Shown here piece after piece: positions 34,606 through 42,012 of a stretch of 59,129 bases of DNA. The position numbers and the translations under genes are program-made. The notes beneath the pieces are model-generated. The model was not told the DNA's origin, did not search any database, and was given only the letters and a program-made list of their open reading frames with translations. Within the stretch, counting starts at the first letter, position 1. Each line of letters begins with the position of its first letter. Source of the stretch: JAFAGX01 sp035623255 (lineage in GTDB: Bacteria; Acidobacteriota; Terriglobia; Terriglobales; Acidobacteriaceae); the NCBI GenBank assembly GCA_035623255.1, contig DASPTU010000007.1:1-59129 (forward strand), written 5' to 3'.

Positions 34606-34649
34606 CCAATTGGAGATCGATCATCATCGAGAGGCGGCGCTCCAATTGG
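34606..34649. repeat. Inverted repeat CCAATTGGAG / CTCCAATTGG
   Basis: Perfect ten-base arms separated by 24 bases, just outside the left edge of the IS481-like element. Each arm also contains the self-complementary CCAATTGG. It could be a protein-binding site or the end of an older element. No gene is tied to it. Confidence 0.4.
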
Positions 34650-34687
34650 AAAAATGTGGCTGACTGTGCTCGTTCAGAATGATTGGT

Positions 34688-34705
34688 GACACTCGATAGA
34701 GTGTC
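34688..34705 (+). promoter_or_regulatory. Hairpin at left IS end, before the transposase start
   Basis: GACACTC, loop GATA and GAGTGTC form a perfect seven-pair stem ending four bases before the ATG at 34709. The 5' arm is part of the left inverted repeat. It may lower translation of the transposase, or bind transposase to repress it. It also occupies the space where a ribosome site would be expected. Confidence 0.5.
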
Positions 34706-34708
34706 AGG

Positions 34709-35728
34709 ATGCCAAAAATTCAGTGGTGGGAGCTTCCCGAGGCTCGCCAGCTGGCGAGCCTCGGGAAGAAGTTAAGCCGGACAGCACAGGGACGCCTTCA
34801 GTGGATGTTGTTCTACTACTTCAACGGCCGGAATGCTGCACGCACTTGCCGACACTTCGGCATCAGCCGACAGACTTTCTATCGCTGGAAGCGGCGCTTC
34901 GACCGCCACGATCTGACCACCCTGGAAGAGCGCTCCCCTCGCCCGCACCAAGTGCGCCAGCCTACTTGGTCTGCGGAATTAGCCGAGCGGGTTCTGGCGC
35001 TCCGCCAGCAGTACCCGCGCTGGGGCAAAGACAAGCTTGTGGTGCTGCTCGAGCGAGAACACTGCCGCGTGTCCACTTCCATGCTCGGACGCATCCTCGC
35101 TCATCTGAAGCGCCGCGGGGTGCTGCGCGAACCGCCAAGGCCCGCCGTGTTGCGGCAAGCGCGAAGGAAATTGCGCAAACGCCCGTGGGCCGTGCGCAAG
35201 CCAAAATACTGGCGAATTGCTGAGCCAGGGGACCTGGTGGAGATCGACACCAAAGAGATTCGCATGCGCCGCGGCGTAATCCGCAAGCACTTCAGTGCTC
35301 GCGATGTGGTCTCCCGCTGGGACGTGGTGGAAGTGCATCCGCGTGCGACCTCGCTTGCCGCCGCGCATTTTCTGGACACTTTGCTGGAGCGCACACCATT
35401 CCCCATCAAGGCGGTGCAGGTCGACGGCGGAAGCGAGTTCGCTGCAGAGTTCGAGGAGGCCTGTCAGCAAAAACAGTTGCCGTTGTTCGTGCTGCCGCCC
35501 AAATCACCCAAGCTGAACGCCCACGTCGAACGCTCCCATCGAACCCACAACGAGGAGTTCTACGAAGTGCACGCCGAGAACGACCAGGTGCCCTTGCTAA
35601 ACCACCAACTCCGCCGCTGGGAAAATACCTACAACCGCGTGCGACCCCACCAAGCCCTCGACTACCTAACCCCGCTGGAATTCGTTGTCCGTTGGCAAAG
35701 CCAACGCGGAAAGGCAAAGTGTCACTAA
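34709..35728 (+). CDS. IS481-like DDE transposase
   Basis: Transposase of 339 residues. The N-terminus is a helix-turn-helix (NAARTCRHFGISRQTFYRWK, about 38-57), followed by a linker and an rve integrase catalytic core (about 170-330). VEIDTKEI supplies the first catalytic Asp, VQVDGGSEF the second, and the Glu lies in SPKLNAHVERSHRTHNEEF. The C-terminal NRVRPHQALDYLTPLEF is the family's typical tail. No frameshift is required and all three acids are present, so it is probably active. Residues 9-20 (LPEARQLASLGK) are encoded by a 36-base perfect palindrome (separate entry). Confidence 0.9.
   Translation: MPKIQWWELPEARQLASLGKKLSRTAQGRLQWMLFYYFNGRNAARTCRHFGISRQTFYRWKRRFDRHDLTTLEERSPRPHQVRQPTWSAELAERVLALRQQYPRWGKDKLVVLLEREHCRVSTSMLGRILAHLKRRGVLREPPRPAVLRQARRKLRKRPWAVRKPKYWRIAEPGDLVEIDTKEIRMRRGVIRKHFSARDVVSRWDVVEVHPRATSLAAAHFLDTLLERTPFPIKAVQVDGGSEFAAEFEEACQQKQLPLFVLPPKSPKLNAHVERSHRTHNEEFYEVHAENDQVPLLNHQLRRWENTYNRVRPHQALDYLTPLEFVVRWQSQRGKAKCH
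34733..34768. repeat. 36-bp perfect palindrome inside the transposase gene
   Basis: Two 18-base arms (34733-34750 and 34751-34768) are exact reverse complements with no loop. It encodes residues LPEARQLASLGK of the transposase. A perfect palindrome of this length within codons is unlikely to be chance. It could form a strong mRNA hairpin that blocks early translation, a cruciform, or a protein-binding site. Confidence 0.9.
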
Positions 35729-35750
35729 TCTACTGGACGAGTACACCCAG

Positions 35751-35831
35751 CCGAACCTAGCCTACAGGTTGTGCTAAACTGACAAAAAGAAGCGCGCCCG
35801 TAATTGAATAGAGCGTTAGCCTTCCTGTCGG
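35751..35831 (+). pseudogene. Decayed tRNA-Arg-like gene with its promoter region
   Basis: This stretch parallels the region ahead of and within the intact tRNA-Arg at 36696. CGAACCTAGCC and GTGCTAAACT are shared with 36647-36676, followed by GCGCGCCCGTA and ATTGAATAGAGC, which correspond to the acceptor and D-arm. The D-stem GCTCA is deleted and the anticodon arm (GTTAGCCTTCC) is broken, so no functional tRNA can form. It is a relic of a duplicated tRNA locus. The IS481-like element ends about 20 bases upstream. Confidence 0.65.
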
Positions 35832-35855
35832 GAGTTGCAGTCATCATGAAAAGAA

Positions 35856-36629
35856 TTGACGGTTTTTTACTTATATCAGGTGGGGTATTTTCTGCATCCT
35901 TTAACTGACATTCAAGCAAACCAAAAAATTTCCGACGTTATTTCGACCTTGTTTCTTGCGGAGAATTATTTGGACGGGCTTATAAACAAGAGTGTCTTCC
36001 AATTGAAGACATCTTGGCACTGTGGAAATAAGTTGCTCGAAACAATCAAGAGATTAACCATCGTTCCAGATCGTCCAGAACCAATCGATTACGTGGAAGC
36101 GTATAACATCAGCAGTGGGGTTACGGAATTTGAGCATGTCCTGAACGCTGAATTGGGGACGATGAACATGTACTTGGTGTCGAAAAAGAGAGGTTATGAC
36201 ACTACAGATTTGATTCTTCAAGGCACAGTCTTGTTTCCTGAAGATTTACCAAGCAAGGTTCCTGAAGCTGTCCCAGATATTCAAGAAGGCACGCGGTGTA
36301 TTGCTTTTGAGCTTCACACCGCTGCCGGTTTTCACCTGCACAGAGCAAACGAGTCGGTTCTACATCGTTATTATGATGCGGTCACTAATGGCGCTACAAG
36401 ACCAACTGGAAGAAGCATGGGCGACTATTTGAAAGCATTACAAGACGCCAATGCTGGCGATGTGAAAGTCCGTTCAGCACTAAGAGACTTGAAAGACCTG
36501 CACAGAAACCCTTTGATTCATCCAGAAGATTCCTTGGAATCGGCGGACGAAGCGATCGCCCTGCTTGGGAGTATTCATAGTGTCGTGGTGCACATGCTGA
36601 AAGCCATTCCAACGCCGCCCACTACGTAA
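35856..36629 (+). CDS. HEPN-motif protein, candidate RNase/toxin-like
   Basis: Protein of 257 residues, unrelated in style to its neighbours and visibly AT-richer. Near the C-terminus, LKDLHRNPLIHPEDSL contains R-N-P-L-I-H, the R-x4-H pattern of HEPN-domain RNases. It is preceded by helices (DYLKALQDANAGDVKVRSAL) and followed by the helix DEAIALLGSIHSVVVHML. The FHLHRANESVLHRYYD segment is a likely earlier helix of the fold. The first ~130 residues are not recognised. No nucleotidyltransferase antitoxin lies beside it, so it is not a standard MNT-HEPN pair. The start is uncertain: TTG 35856 or GTG 35880, neither with a good ribosome site. It lies between two tRNA-Arg sequences, suggesting it arrived by integration. 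Confidence 0.6.
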   Translation: MTVFYLYQVGYFLHPLTDIQANQKISDVISTLFLAENYLDGLINKSVFQLKTSWHCGNKLLETIKRLTIVPDRPEPIDYVEAYNISSGVTEFEHVLNAELGTMNMYLVSKKRGYDTTDLILQGTVLFPEDLPSKVPEAVPDIQEGTRCIAFELHTAAGFHLHRANESVLHRYYDAVTNGATRPTGRSMGDYLKALQDANAGDVKVRSALRDLKDLHRNPLIHPEDSLESADEAIALLGSIHSVVVHMLKAIPTPPTT

Positions 36630-36667
36630 GAATGGTGCGGCGAGTCGAACCTAGCCCATACGATTCG

Positions 36668-36676
36668 TGCTAAACT
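36668..36676 (+). promoter_or_regulatory. Extended -10 promoter of the tRNA-Arg gene
   Basis: TGCTAAACT fits an extended -10 element (TG-n-TAAACT). It ends 19 bases before the mature tRNA start. The same motif occurs at 35772-35780 ahead of the decayed copy, which supports a functional origin. The -35 region is weak and is not assigned. Confidence 0.4.
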
Positions 36677-36695
36677 TTCCGAAAGACAAACGAGC

Positions 36696-36772
36696 GCGCC
36701 CTTAGCTCAATTGGATAGAGCATCAGATTTCTAATCTGAGGGTTCCGAGTTCGAGTCTCGGAGGGCGCGCCA
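36696..36772 (+). tRNA. tRNA-Arg (anticodon TCT)
   Basis: Complete 77-base cloverleaf. Acceptor GCGCCCT pairs with AGGGCGC. The D-arm is AGCTC...GAGC, and the anticodon stem TCAGA/TCTGA encloses loop TTTCTAA with anticodon TCT. The T-arm CCGAG-TTCGAGT-CTCGG is intact, followed by the discriminator G and an encoded CCA. A run of seven T follows at 36774-36780 and may end the transcript. It is highly similar in plan to other bacterial tRNA-Arg(TCT) genes. Three tRNA-Arg-like sequences lie within 1.2 kb; only this one is intact. Confidence 0.96.
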
Positions 36773-36889
36773 CTTTTTTTGCCCGCGCGCAGAGGGTGCA
36801 CAGCGGTTGCACAGAACACACACCTTTTCGGTTAATCTTCAGAAACCCGCATAAACATTGAGGAAAAGTGAGGCGTCGCAGCCCGTCTG

Positions 36890-36933
36890 TTTGCTTAGAA
36901 GGCAGACGCTCTATCCAGCTGAGCTACGGGCGC
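36890..36933 (-). pseudogene. 5' half of a second tRNA-Arg(TCT), truncated
   Basis: Read on the minus strand from 36933, GCGCCCGTAGCTCAGC begins a normal tRNA-Arg. The D-arm GCTCAGCTGGATAGAGC and the anticodon loop CTTCTAA (anticodon TCT) are intact. The 3' anticodon stem then reads GCAAA instead of GCAGA, and the sequence departs from tRNA: no T-arm or CCA end exists. It looks like the remnant left when an element integrated in or near the anticodon region and later recombined or was deleted. Confidence 0.8.
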
Positions 36934-37277
36934 GTCTAGCTAAATTCATTTTAGAACATTTGTCGCGACGAAGAGCATGATTTTGCCGAGCTTGCCCTCT
37001 GCAACGATTCGCAGACAGCATAGATGCGTAAGATATGTTGTGTGAGCAAAGGCGGGAGCCTCTAATCCACTGACATTCGGAGGCCTCTTCTTCATTCCAA
37101 GAGAACCTCCAATAGTCCTATTGCTAAAGCGCTGTCCTCTGTGTAGCATAGGCGGATGCTGGTTTTCGCTCAGAAGAATGCTTCCAACTGCATCTGTTGC
37201 ATGTGTTGTATGTGTGTGTCTTCTGGCGCGGGGAGGCTGGGCATCTAAGAATTCTTCCAGCCTCAAGAGTTTTGAAG

Positions 37278-37314
37278 CCCACCGCTAGAAACGACTTGGC
37301 AGGTGGGTTTTTTG
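37278..37314 (+). terminator. Terminator-like hairpin in the leader of the sulfurtransferase gene
   Basis: CCCACC and GGTGGG form a six-pair stem followed by six T, then GTTTTT. Just upstream AGGCTGG and CCAGCCT form another hairpin. The element ends about 48 bases before the sulfurtransferase ATG. It may be an attenuator or riboswitch expression platform, or simply end transcription from the tRNA side. Confidence 0.5.
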
Positions 37315-37361
37315 TTTTTGTGACAAAGAGTTTCAAAGCCAAATACAAAGGAGAAAGAGCA

Positions 37362-38246
37362 ATGTCCGAGTACAAACACCCCGAAGTTCTGGTTTCCACC
37401 GATTGGGCCGCGCAAAACCTAAACGCACCCAATGCTCGCTTCGTCGAGGTCGACGTGGATACCACTGCCTATGACCAAGGCCATCTCCCAGGCGCTGTCG
37501 CCTGGAACTGGCAGACGCAACTCCAGGACGGCATCCGCCGCGACCTCATCGACAAAGCCGCTCTCGAGCGGCTTCTCGGCTCATCCAGCATTTCCAACGA
37601 CACCACCATCATTCTTTACGGGGACAACAACAACTGGTTCGCCGCCTACGCCTTCTGGCAGCTCAAGCTTTATGGCCACAAGGACGTTCGCCTTATTAAT
37701 GGTGGCCGCAAGAAGTGGCTCGAAGAGAAGCGACCGCTTACGAAGGATCCAGCCAACGTTGCGCCTGCGACTTACCGAGTTTCCGCCACTGATGACTCGA
37801 TCCGCGCCTTTAAGCACGAAGTTCTCGCAATCGTCGATGGGCGCCAGCCTGGCAAGCTCGTAGACGTGCGCTCTGTCGACGAATTCACCGGCAAAATCAT
37901 CGCGCCTCCGGGCATGACCGAGACGGCGCAGCGCGCCGGCCATATTCCCGGAGCTGCCAACGTTCCCTGGGCGCAAGCCTCGAACGAAGACGGCACGTTC
38001 AAATCCTTCGACGATTTGAAAAAATTGTACGACTCGAAGGGCGTGACCGGCGATGGCGAAATCATCGCCTATTGCCGCATCGGGGAGCGCAGCTCGCACA
38101 CGTGGTTCGTGCTCAAGTACTTGCTCGGCTACAAAGGTGTGCGCAATTACGACGGTTCGTGGACCGAGTGGGGCAACTTGATTGGCGCTCCCATCGTGAA
38201 CGAAACGCGCGCCGCGCAGCCCGAACTCGTTGCCGCCGCGCGTTAG
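37362..38246 (+). CDS. Rhodanese-type thiosulfate/3-mercaptopyruvate sulfurtransferase
   Basis: Two-domain rhodanese of 294 residues. The N-terminal domain (about 8-130) has lost the catalytic Cys (ILYGDNNNWFAAY); the C-terminal domain carries the active loop AYCRIGERSSHTW with nucleophile Cys238. CRIGERS loops are seen in thiosulfate sulfurtransferases of the SseA/CysA type. The enzyme moves sulfane sulfur to cyanide or thiol acceptors in the cytosol. ATG 37362 is chosen because AAAGGAG lies nine bases upstream; an open frame extends further 5' but lacks such support. It is a single-gene unit behind a leader with terminator-like hairpins, ending convergently with the acyl-CoA synthetase gene. 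Confidence 0.92.
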   Translation: MSEYKHPEVLVSTDWAAQNLNAPNARFVEVDVDTTAYDQGHLPGAVAWNWQTQLQDGIRRDLIDKAALERLLGSSSISNDTTIILYGDNNNWFAAYAFWQLKLYGHKDVRLINGGRKKWLEEKRPLTKDPANVAPATYRVSATDDSIRAFKHEVLAIVDGRQPGKLVDVRSVDEFTGKIIAPPGMTETAQRAGHIPGAANVPWAQASNEDGTFKSFDDLKKLYDSKGVTGDGEIIAYCRIGERSSHTWFVLKYLLGYKGVRNYDGSWTEWGNLIGAPIVNETRAAQPELVAAAR

Positions 38247-38336
38247 AGCGCGGTTTTGTTCGCACCGGCTTTGCGTTTGTAGGGGCGTGGCTGGCTTGTT
38301 TTCCTCGCCTTTCGTAACCCGGGGTGGGTGGCCGTT

Positions 38337-38366
38337 GGGGCACGATGTGGTGGAATATCGTGCCCC
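38337..38366. terminator. Strong hairpin between convergent genes
   Basis: GGGGCACGAT and ATCGTGCCCC form a perfect ten-pair stem with a ten-base loop, midway between the sulfurtransferase stop (38246) and the acyl-CoA synthetase stop (38454). No T-run follows on either strand, so it is a bidirectional stem rather than a classic terminator. It could also be a dispersed repeat of REP type. Confidence 0.45.
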
Positions 38367-38453
38367 TTACAGAGACGCAGGTTGTAGCGACGGTTAGCGG
38401 CTCGCCTCCCAGCTGCAACTCGCCCAACAAATCTGAAGTGTCACTACTGCTTG

Positions 38454-39992
38454 CTAGATTTTCGTATCGCGCGTGGACCAGTATGGCTCGCGCAAAACGC
38501 GCTTTAACGTCTTGCCCGCGGTGCTGCGAGGAAATTCCTCCATGATCACCACGGCATGGACTCGCTGGTATTTGGCTTCCACTCGCTCATTGACCCAATC
38601 GCGCAGCGCTTCCGCGCTGACTGCTCCTGAATCGGACAGAATCACTGCCGCAAGCGGAGTTTCTCCCCACTTCTCATGGGGAACCCCGAAAACTGCAGCC
38701 TCGCGCACCGCAGGATGCTGCACGATGATTTCCTCGATGTCTTTCGGGAAGACGTTCGCGCCGCCGCTGATGATCATGTCCTTTTTTCTGTCGACCAAGT
38801 ACAGAAAGCCGTCTTTGTCCGCGTATCCCAGATCGCCAGTGTGCAGCCAACCATCCACGATCGCTTGTGCGGTTAAGTCGGGGCGTTTGTAGTAGCCAGG
38901 CATCAGCGCCGGACCACGCCCCATAATTTCTCCGATCTCACCTGGGGGCAAGTCTCTTCCCCGTTCATCGATGATGCGCATTTCAAAAAAAGGTTGTGGC
39001 AGGCCGACAGAATTCGGCTTTGTCGCGTAATGATTCTTGTCGAGGACGGTGATGAATCCTTCGGTCAGCCCATAGAGCTCGTAGAATCTGCCCGGCAGTG
39101 TGCGAGTGAGTTTTTCTTTATGCTCCGCGTGCAGCGGCGCGCCCACGGTCCCGATCATTTCGAGAGATTTCAATGCGTTCGAGGAGAAATGGGGAGAGCT
39201 GAGGAGCGCGACAATTTGAGAAGGCACCATCATGACGTGAGTAACACGCTCGCGCTCGACGGTTTCCACGAACACCCGCGGATCGAAATGTTTTTGCAAA
39301 ACGTACGTTGCACCCAAATACATCGCTGGCATGAGCGTGACAAACGCGCCATTGAAGACAATGGAGCCTGAATGAAGCACCACGCTCTCGGGCGTCATGC
39401 GGAAGGTCGATGCAAATAGCATGCAATAGACTGACCGGATGTAGTGCGTATGCACAATTCCTTTGGGCGAACCCGTCGTGCCGCTGCTGTAAATAATGTT
39501 GTAGAGGTCATCGTCGGAGATTTCCGTTTTCGGGGGCTCAACGTCATTCGCCTGAGCGGTTAGTTCGTCATAGTTCTGAAATCCTGCGATGCCAGACGTT
39601 CCGGTGAGGATGATGCGTTCGTCTGCCAGGTGAGGAACTTCTCTCTTGAGCTCCTTCAGCGGCTGTGCAAAATCTGGACTCGCGATAATGGTTTCCGTGT
39701 CCGAATCCTGAATGAGTGCGGCAAGAGCCTTGCCCCGCAACAGGGGGCTTAGCGGGACAACTACGGCGCCAATTTTGGCAACAGCCCAATAGGTTTCCAG
39801 CAAATTCAGACAATTGGGCAGAACTGTCGCAACTTTGTCTCCCTTCCTTACGCCCAAACCACAGAAAGCATTGGCGAGTCGGTTGACGCGCGCGTTGAAT
39901 TCTCGAAAGCTCAGCCGAGTATCTTCAAAAACAACGGCGGTGTGTTCCTTACGATGCAGCGCATGCCTGGGAAGAAGGGAGCCGATATTCAT
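38454..39992 (-). CDS. AMP-binding acyl-CoA synthetase
   Basis: ANL-superfamily enzyme of 512 residues. The ATP-binding loop IIYSSGTTGSPKGIVHTH (about 167-184) and the adenylate motif GDLGYADKDGFLYLVDRKKD (about 393-412, with the conserved Asp and Arg) are both present. The C-terminal domain ends with the catalytic Lys in RSTAGKTLKRVLRE. It activates a carboxylate, probably a short- to long-chain or hydroxy-fatty acid, to its CoA thioester. It is the last gene of the TetR/TonB-receptor operon, and its ATG overlaps the esterase stop by four bases, so it should act on the acid that the esterase releases. Confidence 0.92.
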   Translation of the reverse strand: MNIGSLLPRHALHRKEHTAVVFEDTRLSFREFNARVNRLANAFCGLGVRKGDKVATVLPNCLNLLETYWAVAKIGAVVVPLSPLLRGKALAALIQDSDTETIIASPDFAQPLKELKREVPHLADERIILTGTSGIAGFQNYDELTAQANDVEPPKTEISDDDLYNIIYSSGTTGSPKGIVHTHYIRSVYCMLFASTFRMTPESVVLHSGSIVFNGAFVTLMPAMYLGATYVLQKHFDPRVFVETVERERVTHVMMVPSQIVALLSSPHFSSNALKSLEMIGTVGAPLHAEHKEKLTRTLPGRFYELYGLTEGFITVLDKNHYATKPNSVGLPQPFFEMRIIDERGRDLPPGEIGEIMGRGPALMPGYYKRPDLTAQAIVDGWLHTGDLGYADKDGFLYLVDRKKDMIISGGANVFPKDIEEIIVQHPAVREAAVFGVPHEKWGETPLAAVILSDSGAVSAEALRDWVNERVEAKYQRVHAVVIMEEFPRSTAGKTLKRVLREPYWSTRDTKI

Positions 39993-40981
39993 GAGCTTAT
40001 TTCTCGTGAAGTTTGCTGGCGGAATTCAGACCGCGCCGCCGAGGTCTTTCCGCGCGAACCAGCTTCGCAGAAAAACCGCCAGATTTCCGCGCTGGCGTTA
40101 GGTCCCTTAGGATCGCCATATTGATGGGGCTTCGGCGAGCCCGACCATGCGTGGCCCAGACCATCGACGATCCACTTTTCCATCAGCAAGCAGCCAGTCT
40201 GATCCCTGTAAACGTGCTTGCGATAGGCATGGCCGTTCGGCACCTCGCCGGCAATAATCTCTTCCGACAATGCAAAGTCGCTTTCGCCGCTCGCCGAAGC
40301 GAGACACTCATTCGTTTTGCCCCATTGTGCGATGATCTGATCAGCGTTGACTGGCGCAACGCGAGTATCGGCAGTTCCTTGAAACACGATTACCGGCATG
40401 CGCCTCCTGGGCTTTTGCCCAAGGCCCTTCTTCATCGCTTCGAATGCGGCCTGCCCCTGCTGAACCGGATCTGGACCTCCCTGCTTCATAACAGCAAGCG
40501 CGCTGGAAACGCTCGTCGCCGCTTTGAATTCCCCTCCAGCAGCAATCGCGATCTGCGCGAAAAGATCAGGGTAAGTCGCCCCGGCAATCACAGCCATCGC
40601 GCCCCCTGCGGAAACGCCTGCTAAGTAGATTCGGTCCTGATCCACGTTGTGATGCGAGCAAACCTGCGCAACAATCGCGGCCAGAATCGAGGGCTCTCCT
40701 ACATCGCGGGATTGATGTTTTGGGTCGAACCAGTTCCAGCATTTCATCAGATTGGCAAGGCGCGATTGCTCCGGGTAGACAACCAAGAACTGGTTTGCTT
40801 CCGCGACTTCATTCATCCCCGAGATTTCCGCCATATCCTCGGGACCATGGGTGCACCCGTGGAGCAACATTAAGAGTGGTGAGGCTTTCTCGCGATCCAC
40901 TGTCCTGGGGACCCACAGCTTATAGTCGCGCGAGCCACCCGCCCCACGGGCGCTGCTGCTGATCCACTCCTCCTTTGCCAT
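39989..40981 (-). CDS. PHB-depolymerase-like esterase (alpha/beta hydrolase)
   Basis: Hydrolase of 330 residues. SPLLMLLHGCTHGPEDMAEI gives the HGC oxyanion loop typical of the esterase_phb family. IYLAGVSAGGAMAVIAGATY holds the nucleophile Ser in a G-x-S-x-G lipase box, and VDGLGHAWSG carries the catalytic His. FQGTADTRVAPVN supplies the Asp. No signal peptide is evident, so it may be cytosolic. The family splits polyhydroxyalkanoate or feruloyl-type esters; the exact ester is not known. It overlaps the acyl-CoA synthetase and follows another hydrolase by 37 bases. Confidence 0.88.
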   Translation of the reverse strand: MAKEEWISSSARGAGGSRDYKLWVPRTVDREKASPLLMLLHGCTHGPEDMAEISGMNEVAEANQFLVVYPEQSRLANLMKCWNWFDPKHQSRDVGEPSILAAIVAQVCSHHNVDQDRIYLAGVSAGGAMAVIAGATYPDLFAQIAIAAGGEFKAATSVSSALAVMKQGGPDPVQQGQAAFEAMKKGLGQKPRRRMPVIVFQGTADTRVAPVNADQIIAQWGKTNECLASASGESDFALSEEIIAGEVPNGHAYRKHVYRDQTGCLLMEKWIVDGLGHAWSGSPKPHQYGDPKGPNASAEIWRFFCEAGSRGKTSAARSEFRQQTSREISS

Positions 40982-41018
40982 CTTGTCCGAAATCCTTCCT
41001 CTGATGACCCAACTCTAC

Positions 41019-41954
41019 TCACGCGGGCGCACTTGAATAAACTCTGTTCGCCAGTTCACAAATCAAATCAGCCGTCTTCGCGGCCGCGGACTGGCCAAGC
41101 GCAATCGTGTAGTGGGTCGTTCCTGCAAATTTGTGATCCTCGATATGAGGCACATAATTTCGAATTTGCGCCGCGATTTCGTCAGGAAACAGCGGTGGCT
41201 GATCCGGAGTGAAGCCTTTCTCTGCGCGTAGAAACATCGTCGGCACGCGAATGGATTTTAATCGCTCCACGATAGCTTCCCTCTGAAATGCCTCACCAAG
41301 ATCTGCGCGGACAGCACCTTCCGACGCCTTCGGCTGCACTGGTGATTCACCGCCCACTTCATAATCAAGAAAGGCTTCAGTCCATGCATTCCATTCCCCG
41401 AGAGGAAAATGCGGCTGGGTGCGCCAGAATTCACGATATTCTTTTCGCGAAGGATACTTTTGGCGCAACTGGTTGATGCGTTGCATAAGTGCGGCACCCA
41501 GCGCTTGTTCCGCGGTGATTCCGGGCGGCGTGCTTAGTGCGTATCCGCCGTCGATCAAAACGAGGCCAGCCACGAGTCTTGGCTCCTGGGAGGCGAGCGC
41601 GGTCGCGATGAACGCACCCATCGAATGGCCAACGATGATGCTAGGTCCTAGCTCGAAAGCCCGCATCGCGGCAGCCACGTCGCGCCCATGCTGCGCCATG
41701 CCGTAAGGGCCTTCCGGCTTATCGGAATCTCCCCGGCCCCTCAGATCGAAAGCCAGTAGTGGGCGCCTGCCTCCCAAGCACTCCGCAATGCCGATGAAAT
41801 TCAGATGAGATGCGGTCAATCCGTGCAGAGCAACCACGGACGCGCCCCGCCCTGGCCAATAGCCAAAAGCAAGTTCGACTCCGTCGCCCCGCACTTTGCC
41901 TCTTGCTTCTCGGGTGACGCGAAGCAAACTTTCATCTTTGTTTGCCCGGCTCAA
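41019..41954 (-). CDS. Alpha/beta hydrolase
   Basis: Hydrolase of 311 residues with the standard fold: VVALHGLTASHLNFIGIAE (HG oxyanion motif), RPLLAFDLRGRGDSDKP, and IIVGHSMGAFIATALAS, whose G-H-S-M-G holds the nucleophile. The late FAGTTHYTIAL supplies the His. The substrate could be any ester, lactone or epoxide. TTG 41954 is the frame start with GTGAGG five bases upstream. It lies between the TonB receptor gene (58 bases) and the esterase, suggesting a pathway role in degrading the imported compound. Confidence 0.87.
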   Translation of the reverse strand: MSRANKDESLLRVTREARGKVRGDGVELAFGYWPGRGASVVALHGLTASHLNFIGIAECLGGRRPLLAFDLRGRGDSDKPEGPYGMAQHGRDVAAAMRAFELGPSIIVGHSMGAFIATALASQEPRLVAGLVLIDGGYALSTPPGITAEQALGAALMQRINQLRQKYPSRKEYREFWRTQPHFPLGEWNAWTEAFLDYEVGGESPVQPKASEGAVRADLGEAFQREAIVERLKSIRVPTMFLRAEKGFTPDQPPLFPDEIAAQIRNYVPHIEDHKFAGTTHYTIALGQSAAAKTADLICELANRVYSSAPA

Positions 41955-42012
41955 TCTGTCCTCACTCCGCAGTAGCTTCGTATGCTACCGCGTTCACGCG
42001 GATCTGCGGAGT

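Larger units (their letters stand above)
34682..35729 (+). mobile_element. IS481-like insertion sequence, about 1.05 kb
   Basis: The element is bounded by imperfect inverted repeats ATTGGTGACACT (34682-34693) and AGTGTCACTAAT (35718-35729), matching at 11 of 12 positions, with the transposase frame between them. The right repeat overlaps the transposase stop region. I see no clear target-site duplication, so the exact ends are provisional. The single transposase ORF is intact, so the element may still be active. It inserted next to the decayed tRNA-Arg remnant. Confidence 0.7.
36773..37361. other. Intergenic region between tRNA-Arg and sulfurtransferase
   Basis: A stretch of 589 bases with no supported protein gene. 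It contains the T-run after the tRNA, the reverse-strand tRNA-Arg half (36890-36933) and, at its right end, leader hairpins before the sulfurtransferase gene (37278-37314). The remaining sequence shows no obvious repeat or ORF with a ribosome site. Confidence 0.7.
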
